From positions 1 to 18,318 of the forward strand of contig CAYWTX010000425.1 in NCBI GenBank assembly GCA_964461295.1: DNA of 18,318 nt, read 5' to 3'. Below are positions 14,592-18,318 of the stretch, piece by piece (positions within the stretch are counted from its first letter, which is position 1; each line of letters begins with the position of its first letter). The stretch comes from CAYWTX01 sp964461295. Lineage in GTDB: Bacteria; Planctomycetota; Phycisphaerae; SM23-33. A model generated the notes under the pieces. That model ran no database searches, was not told where the DNA came from, and saw only the letters and a list, made by a program, of their open reading frames with translations. The translations under genes and the position numbers were made by a program.

Positions 14592-15353
14592 ATGAAAAAG
14601 GTGCTCATTCTTCTGGGCGTGCTGGTGGTGCTGGGGATCGGGGCGGTGGTGTTCTTCATCGTCGCGGTGCTGAACGCCGGCGGCCAGCCGCAGAAGGAGT
14701 TCTTCGAGGCGGTGATGTCGGGCGACTCCAAGCGGGTGACGGCGATGTTCGATCCGGCCCTGGCGGAGGAGGTGGACGAGCCGGTCCTGGCGGCGTGGAT
14801 GAAGGCGTTCAAGGACACGGTGGGGGGGTACGACAAGATGAGCCCGATGGACTTCAGCGTGAACACGAACATCCGGAACGGGGTGAAGGTCACCGAGTGT
14901 TCGGGCACGGCGAAGTTCCAGAAGGGCAAGGCGCATTCGGAGTTGACGTACCGCAACGGCAAGCTCACGCGGTTCAACGTGAAGCCCGAGAACATGCGGG
15001 AGGACTGGTTCGCCGCCGGTCCGACGGACACGAAACTCTACCGCCAGCGGGGCGAGGCGCTGCTGCGGATGGTCGCGTCGGGCAAGGCAGAGGACGCCCA
15101 CGCGATGATGCACGCGAGCCTGCGGAAGGAGGTCTCGCTGGACAAGCTCAAGCAGATGCAGGCGACCGTGGCGGAGACGTTCGGGGCCGTCCGCGGCATG
15201 AAGTTTGAGCGGGAGGAGTTCAACGGTCAGGCGGGCAAGCTGCGTGTGCGATTCAGCGTGGAGTGCGAGAAGGCCCCGGCCGCGGGAGACGTGCTGTTCG
15301 AGTTCGTCGGGCTGAAAGGGCACATCCTGGGCTTCAACCTGAACAAGCCGTGA
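14592..15353 (+). CDS. Membrane-anchored protein with two NTF2/DUF3887-like repeats
   Basis: The best start is ATG at 14592, with AGGAG 6 nt upstream, giving 253 residues; a longer in-frame start at 14538 lacks this. Residues 4-27 form one membrane helix (LILLGVLVVLGIGAVVFFIV), leaving the rest outside the cytoplasm. Two related modules follow. The first is about 37-137, with FFEAVMSGDSKRVTAMFDPA. The second is about 150-252, with LLRMVASGKAEDAHAMMHAS and then ETFGAVRGM. Each has a helical start and a beta-rich end, as in NTF2-like folds of the DUF3887 type. No catalytic residues are evident. The function is unknown; such modules often bind small molecules or act as partner domains. Its TGA stop lies inside the left end of a palindromic repeat element. 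Confidence 0.8.
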   Translation: MKKVLILLGVLVVLGIGAVVFFIVAVLNAGGQPQKEFFEAVMSGDSKRVTAMFDPALAEEVDEPVLAAWMKAFKDTVGGYDKMSPMDFSVNTNIRNGVKVTECSGTAKFQKGKAHSELTYRNGKLTRFNVKPENMREDWFAAGPTDTKLYRQRGEALLRMVASGKAEDAHAMMHASLRKEVSLDKLKQMQATVAETFGAVRGMKFEREEFNGQAGKLRVRFSVECEKAPAAGDVLFEFVGLKGHILGFNLNKP

Positions 15354-15534
15354 GAGCTTGTGAAGGAATCGCGGAAGCGGCCTTGTCCCTCTTCGCCCCG
15401 AAGGGGCGGTCAGGATCTAGCCGGGGGCGTAAGCCCCCGGTATACAAGCAATTAAGCATAGAGCCCCGAAGGGGCGACAGAAAGCGTCGAATGCGGACAG
15501 AGCATCGAGCCCCAATTCTTTCACAACCTCTCAC
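15350..15534. repeat. 185-bp palindromic element (MITE-like) overlapping a stop codon
   Basis: The ends are 20-bp inverted repeats matching at 18 positions: GTGAGAGCTTGTGAAGGAAT (15350-15369) and the complement of 15515-15534. Inside are three strong hairpins: CGCCCCGAAGGGGCG (15394-15408), CCGGGGGCGTAAGCCCCCGG (15421-15440) and GCCCCGAAGGGGC (15463-15475). The right half (15461-15526) has a close inverted copy at 18132-18198. The left end contains the TGA that ends the preceding gene. With its hairpins the element could also terminate transcription. Confidence 0.8.
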
Positions 15535-15641
15535 TCGTCAGGTCGCGCGGCGAAGGAACTTATCGAGCGCCGGGCGGTTGGAGTGCAGTAGGTGCCGAAG
15601 TGGTGTCTCGTGGTCAACGGGCAACGAAAGGAAGACAGAAC

Positions 15642-16664
15642 ATGAAGCGAATCGGAATGGTGGCGATGGCGCTGGCGGCTGCGGCGTTCTGTGCGGCCCC
15701 GGTTCTGGCGGCGGGCGCTCCCGGGGCGCAGGACTTGGCGAAGGCTGAGGCGGCGGCGAAGGCTGAGGCGGCGGCGAAGGCGGCGGCGAAGCCCAAGCCG
15801 GCCCCTCCGACCATGGACGCGGTGAAGGAAGCGGTGGCGAAGGCCGACCTGAAGTTCCAGAAGCCGGCGAAGGCCCGCAAGGTGCTGCTGTACGATCACT
15901 GCAACGGGTTCAACCATGGCGGGGCGGTGGCGGCCGGGCGGGTCGCGTTCCCGGCGATGGCGGCCAAGACGGGCGCCTTTGAGGTCGTGGCGAGCAACGA
16001 CCTGGCGAACTTCGAGGCCGACAAGCTGAAGGGATTCGACGCGATCATCTTCAACAACACCACGGGCGAGTTGTTCATGGGCAAGGCGTTCGACCAGTGC
16101 GCCAACAAGCCCGCCGACCAGGCCGAAGCCGCCAAGCTCTCCGAGAAGTATCGCGCGAATCTGGTGGAGTTCGTCAAGGGCGGCAAGGGGATCATGGGCA
16201 TTCACTCGGCCACGGACTGCTCGTACAACTGGAAGGAGTGGGGCGAGATGATGGGCGGCTACTTCGGCGGGCATCCGTACAGACAGATCCACGTGAAGAT
16301 CGACGATCCGGGCAACCCGATCATCGCGGTGACGGGCGACAAGGAGTTCGACATCAGCGACGAGATCTACATCTTCTCGGACAAGGCGCCCAGGAACGTG
16401 TACTCGCGCGAGAAAGTCCGCGTGCTGTGCAGCATCGACGTGCCCAAGAGCAACCTCAAGAGCCAGGCCCGCGCCGACCAGGACTACGGCCTGCTGTGGG
16501 TGAGGAGCTTTGGCGGCGGCCGCGTGTTCTACTGCGCGTTCGGGCACGATCAGAAGATCTTCGCGATGCCCAACGTGCTCCAGTTCTACCTGTCGGGGTT
16601 GCAGTTCGTCTGCGGCGACCTGAAAGCCGAGACGACCCCCAAGCCGCTGGCAGCGGCGAAGTGA
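15642..16664 (+). CDS. Secreted ThuA-domain protein
   Basis: The start is ATG at 15642 with AAAGGAAG upstream, giving 340 residues; a longer frame to 15600 has no ribosome site and would bury the signal peptide. Residues 1-23 are a Sec signal peptide ending VLA-A. Residues 34-50 are an EAAAK-type helical segment, followed by a Lys/Pro linker. The ThuA fold (glutamine amidotransferase-like) covers about 80-325. It begins KVLLYDHCNGFNHGG and includes FDAIIFNNTTGELF, GGKGIMGIHSATDCSYNW and GGYFGGHPY, then ends with GGRVFYCAFGHD. ThuA was named from trehalose use in rhizobia, where disaccharides pass through 3-keto forms. In Planctomycetota ThuA and DUF1080 proteins are often found together, as here. 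An exported role in carbohydrate breakdown is plausible but the exact reaction is not shown. The stop is TGA. Confidence 0.92.
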   Translation: MKRIGMVAMALAAAAFCAAPVLAAGAPGAQDLAKAEAAAKAEAAAKAAAKPKPAPPTMDAVKEAVAKADLKFQKPAKARKVLLYDHCNGFNHGGAVAAGRVAFPAMAAKTGAFEVVASNDLANFEADKLKGFDAIIFNNTTGELFMGKAFDQCANKPADQAEAAKLSEKYRANLVEFVKGGKGIMGIHSATDCSYNWKEWGEMMGGYFGGHPYRQIHVKIDDPGNPIIAVTGDKEFDISDEIYIFSDKAPRNVYSREKVRVLCSIDVPKSNLKSQARADQDYGLLWVRSFGGGRVFYCAFGHDQKIFAMPNVLQFYLSGLQFVCGDLKAETTPKPLAAAK

Positions 16665-16712
16665 TGGAGTTCGTGGCGTGCCCGCAAGGGGCGGGCCGGG
16701 TTGAACGGAACG

Positions 16713-16733
16713 GCTTGCGGCGTTGCCGCAAGC
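16713..16733. promoter_or_regulatory. Perfect hairpin just upstream of the DUF1080 leader
   Basis: GCTTGCGGC and GCCGCAAGC form a 9-bp perfect stem around GTT. It ends 5 nt before the AAAGGAG ribosome site that serves the ATG at 16751. There is no T-run, so a classical terminator for thuA is doubtful. It may stabilise or separate the transcripts of the two genes, or affect translation of the downstream one. Confidence 0.5.
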
Positions 16734-16750
16734 AAGAAAGGAGACCTGCG

Positions 16751-16906
16751 ATGAATCGCGTTGCGATGGCACTTGTGTTGTCGGCCGGTGTCGTGTCGTG
16801 GATGGCGTCCAGTGCGGCCGCGCAGTGTGGGGGCTGCCCGTTGGCCGGGACGTGCGAAGCGAAGGCCCCCGCGGGTCCGGCCGGGGCGACGGGCGCGACG
16901 GGCTAG
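16751..16906 (+). CDS. Signal-peptide leader segment of the amber-interrupted DUF1080 gene
   Basis: This 51-codon frame starts with ATG at 16751 and has a strong AAAGGAG ribosome site. The peptide MNRVAMALVLSAGVVSWMAS is a Sec signal ending near SAAA-Q. It continues with CGGCPLAGTC, which has four cysteines, and a PAGPAGATGATG stretch. It stops at TAG (16904-16906). The same frame goes on past this codon to the DUF1080 domain, with a second TAG at 16928-16930. I therefore read it as the 5' part of one gene spanning 16751-17821, not an independent small protein. If the ambers are real stops, only this exported fragment is made from the main ribosome site. Confidence 0.6.
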   Translation: MNRVAMALVLSAGVVSWMASSAAAQCGGCPLAGTCEAKAPAGPAGATGATG

Positions 16907-16945
16907 TCCCGGTCCATGTTCAACGGCTAGGACTTCACGGGCTGG

Positions 16946-17821
16946 TTGTCTGCCGCCGGGGGCGAACCGGGGAAGGCCTGGGTCGTCGAGGACGGCGCGA
17001 TGGTTTTGAAGGGCAAGGGCGGCGGGGACATCTGGACGAAGGAGCGGTTCGGCGACTTCGTGTTGTCCGTCGAGTTCAAGACGACCGGCAACAGCGGCGT
17101 CTTCGTCCGGACCGACAGCCCCAAGGACTGCGTCCAGACCGGCATTGAGATCCAGGTGCTTGGCTCGATGAAGAAGGACGACAAGCACGGCGTCGGGTCG
17201 CTGTACGACCTCCAGGGGCCTGGCAAGGAGGCGTTCAAGCCCGGCGAGTGGAACACGTACGTCCTTACGCTCAACGACAACAAGGTCACCATCGAGCTCA
17301 ACGGCGAGAAGGTCAACGAGGCCGACCTCGACAAGTGGGTCGAGGGCAACAAGAATCCCGACGGCTCGAAAAACAAGTTCAAGACCGCCCTCAAGGACTT
17401 CAAGCGCGAGGGGCACATCGGCTTGCAGGACCACGGGGCGTCGGTGATGTACCGCAACGTGAAGATCAGGCCCCTGAACCCCACGCCAAAGGCGGGCGAG
17501 TGCAAATGCCCGACCTGCGGCGCCAAGGGCAAAGAAGGCGATTTCTGCGCCAAGTGCAACGCGATCGTCACGGCCTGCGGCGAGTACAAATGCAACCGTT
17601 GCGGCAAGATGGTCAAGAGCGGCACGTACTGCGAGAAGGACAACTGCTTCCGGTTCTCGGTGAACAACGACGAGAAGTGCGCCAAGTGCGGCAAGACGAA
17701 GGGCGCCTGGGACGCCGCGTGCGGCTGCTACGCCTGCCTGCCGGGCGTGACGTACTGCGAGAAGTGCAAGAAGCCGTACGCCGACGGCCAGGGCAAGGGG
17801 TGCCCCAACTGCAAGAAATAG
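16946..17821 (+). CDS. DUF1080 (3-keto-disaccharide hydrolase) domain protein with zinc-ribbon tail
   Basis: The readable frame after the second amber codon starts at TTG 16946 and encodes 291 residues; no ribosome site precedes that TTG. The domain would begin further upstream, at MFNG-amber-DFTGW, matching the usual FNGKDxTGW start of the family. It continues through FVLSVEFKTTGNSGVFVR, IEIQVLGS, WNTYVLTLNDNKVTIELNGE and HIGLQDHGASVMYRNVKIR. This is the concanavalin-like fold of PF06439, members of which cleave 3-keto-glycosides. From about residue 186 the tail is cysteine-rich, with CPTC, CAKC, CNRC, CAKC, CYAC, CEKC and CPNC knuckles, and probably binds several zinc ions. It follows the ThuA gene by 86 nt. 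The natural end is CPNCKK then TAG, the only gene here ending in amber. It may be a pseudogene, an assembly error, or a gene read through the ambers. Confidence 0.8.
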   Translation: MSAAGGEPGKAWVVEDGAMVLKGKGGGDIWTKERFGDFVLSVEFKTTGNSGVFVRTDSPKDCVQTGIEIQVLGSMKKDDKHGVGSLYDLQGPGKEAFKPGEWNTYVLTLNDNKVTIELNGEKVNEADLDKWVEGNKNPDGSKNKFKTALKDFKREGHIGLQDHGASVMYRNVKIRPLNPTPKAGECKCPTCGAKGKEGDFCAKCNAIVTACGEYKCNRCGKMVKSGTYCEKDNCFRFSVNNDEKCAKCGKTKGAWDAACGCYACLPGVTYCEKCKKPYADGQGKGCPNCKK

Positions 17822-17907
17822 TCGCTCTGCGGAGCGCGTGAGACCGGGAACCGGCGCCGGGGACCGGGAAGATGGCAGCGTATGGCGTAGCTGCAATTCT
17901 ATAACTA

Positions 17908-17947
17908 GCAGCCGCTTGTGGTGGAGTGCCCCGCCGCAAGCGGCTGC
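17908..17947 (+). terminator. Candidate terminator downstream of the DUF1080 gene
   Basis: GCAGCCGCTTG (17908-17918) pairs perfectly with CAAGCGGCTGC (17937-17947) across an 18-nt loop. The stem is followed by TTCGTTGT, a weak T-rich run. It lies 87 nt after the gene's stop. It is the strongest simple stem in the region but not a textbook terminator because the loop is long. Confidence 0.5.
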
Positions 17948-18131
17948 TTCGTTGTGATGCGAGTCGATCGATGCGGCTGTGGCGACAAGAGGGGTGTGTG
18001 TAGAAGACGAGATCCGCCATCGGCGATCGGCCGATGTGTGCCAGGACGGGCGATGGGGTTGGGGCATCTGCTCTGCTCTGGCTGCACGGGACGCCGGGGG
18101 CTTCGTGTCGGCGATAGGAACTGCTCCGAGT
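17948..18131. other. Intergenic stretch without a recognised gene
   Basis: I find no coding region with a ribosome site and no family resemblance here. The segment is bordered by the candidate terminator on the left and a palindromic repeat copy on the right. The short frames crossing it look like composition artefacts. Confidence 0.5.
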
Positions 18132-18198
18132 TTGTGAAAGAATCAGGATTCGACGTTCTGTCCGCATTCGACGCCTTCTGTCGCCCCTCCGGGGCTCT
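18132..18198. repeat. Inverted copy of the 15461-15526 repeat
   Basis: Read on the minus strand this segment gives GAGCCCCGGAGGGGCGACAG, then GCGTCGAATGCGGACAGA, and ends ATTCTTTCACAAA. It matches 15461-15526 at most positions, including the GCGTCGAATGCGGACAGA core without change. The two copies point in opposite directions and bracket the ThuA-DUF1080 pair. The second half of the full palindromic element is missing or too diverged to recognise. Confidence 0.8.
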
Positions 18199-18270
18199 TG
18201 TCTTTACTCCATGTTTTCCGGAGACTGTAGCGTCATTATTGCGGTCCGAGCCGGGGGTGATGCGTGTTCC

Positions 18271-18318
18271 TCAGCCTGAAAGGCTGACATATGACAGCCC
18301 AGGGCAACGCCCTGGGTA
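18271..18318. repeat. Copy of the window-start repeat, cut by the window end
   Basis: TCAGCCTGAAAGGCTGA forms a small hairpin (18271-18287). It is followed by CATATGACAGCCCAGGGCAA and CGCCCTGGGTA, up to the window end. The complement of 128-177 is nearly the same sequence, so this is the same family in the opposite orientation. It probably continues beyond the window. Confidence 0.8.

Noticed and set aside
15263..15748. Plus-strand frame over the 15350-15534 element
   Set aside because: It is made of the shifted end of one gene, the repeat and the shifted start of the ThuA gene.
16751..17821. Genome-wide reassignment of TAG to a sense codon
   Set aside because: The DUF1080 gene itself ends naturally with TAG, and the frame after it runs without logic through a terminator-like hairpin and repeats. 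Readthrough limited to this gene or an error remains possible, so the observation is kept as a finding but not the reassignment claim.
1..18318. tRNA, rRNA, phage or defence genes
   Set aside because: No cloverleaf, rRNA core, integrase, restriction, toxin or transposase sequence was recognised on either strand.

Overview
The window is GC-rich and reads like a chromosomal segment from a Planctomycetota bacterium, most likely a Phycisphaerae-like or related lineage known from environmental genomes. This rests on gene content: a ThuA-domain protein next to a DUF1080 (3-keto-disaccharide hydrolase) protein, very large secreted proteins of the PQQ-propeller type, and many short palindromic intergenic repeats. 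The taxonomic call is inference; there is no rRNA or marker gene here.

Layout. Bases 1-229 hold a large imperfect hairpin repeat. Bases 230-13142 are five genes on the minus strand. In transcription order they are a TetR regulator (12531-13142), a membrane fusion protein (10803-12443), an RND efflux pump (7658-10816), a secreted protein of unknown function with an internal duplication (5291-7612), and a 1588-residue secreted protein with a PQQ-like propeller (230-4996). The first three form a self-regulated efflux operon: a perfect 18-bp palindrome overlaps a good sigma-70-type promoter just upstream of tetR. No outer-membrane TolC-type gene is in the window. Upstream lies an NAD-dependent epimerase-like SDR (13467-14492, minus), divergent from a membrane-anchored protein with two NTF2/DUF3887-like repeats (14592-15353, plus). 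Then follow, on the plus strand, a ThuA-like protein (15642-16664) and a DUF1080 protein with a cysteine-rich zinc-ribbon tail (16751-17821). The DUF1080 reading frame is interrupted by two amber codons 24 nt apart. The end of the window (17822-18318) has a candidate terminator and more repeats.

The most unusual theme is short repeats that have become part of genes. The membrane fusion protein gene carries two. A 145-bp IS66-like miniature element with an 8-bp target duplication sits in frame near its start and adds 51 codons. A 33-unit heptanucleotide array (consensus NGGCAAT on the plus strand) forms its 3' end. Because 7 is not divisible by 3 and the repeat has no stop codons on the minus strand, all three frames encode the same heptapeptide. 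Unit number therefore sets which of three stop codons ends the protein, and two of these overlap the start of the RND gene. A further inverted set of five units sits next to the RND ribosome binding site. Another 185-bp element supplies the stop codon of the gene at 14592-15353, and a relative of it lies beyond the ThuA-DUF1080 pair. I see no known defence system, CRISPR array, phage, transposase, tRNA or rRNA.
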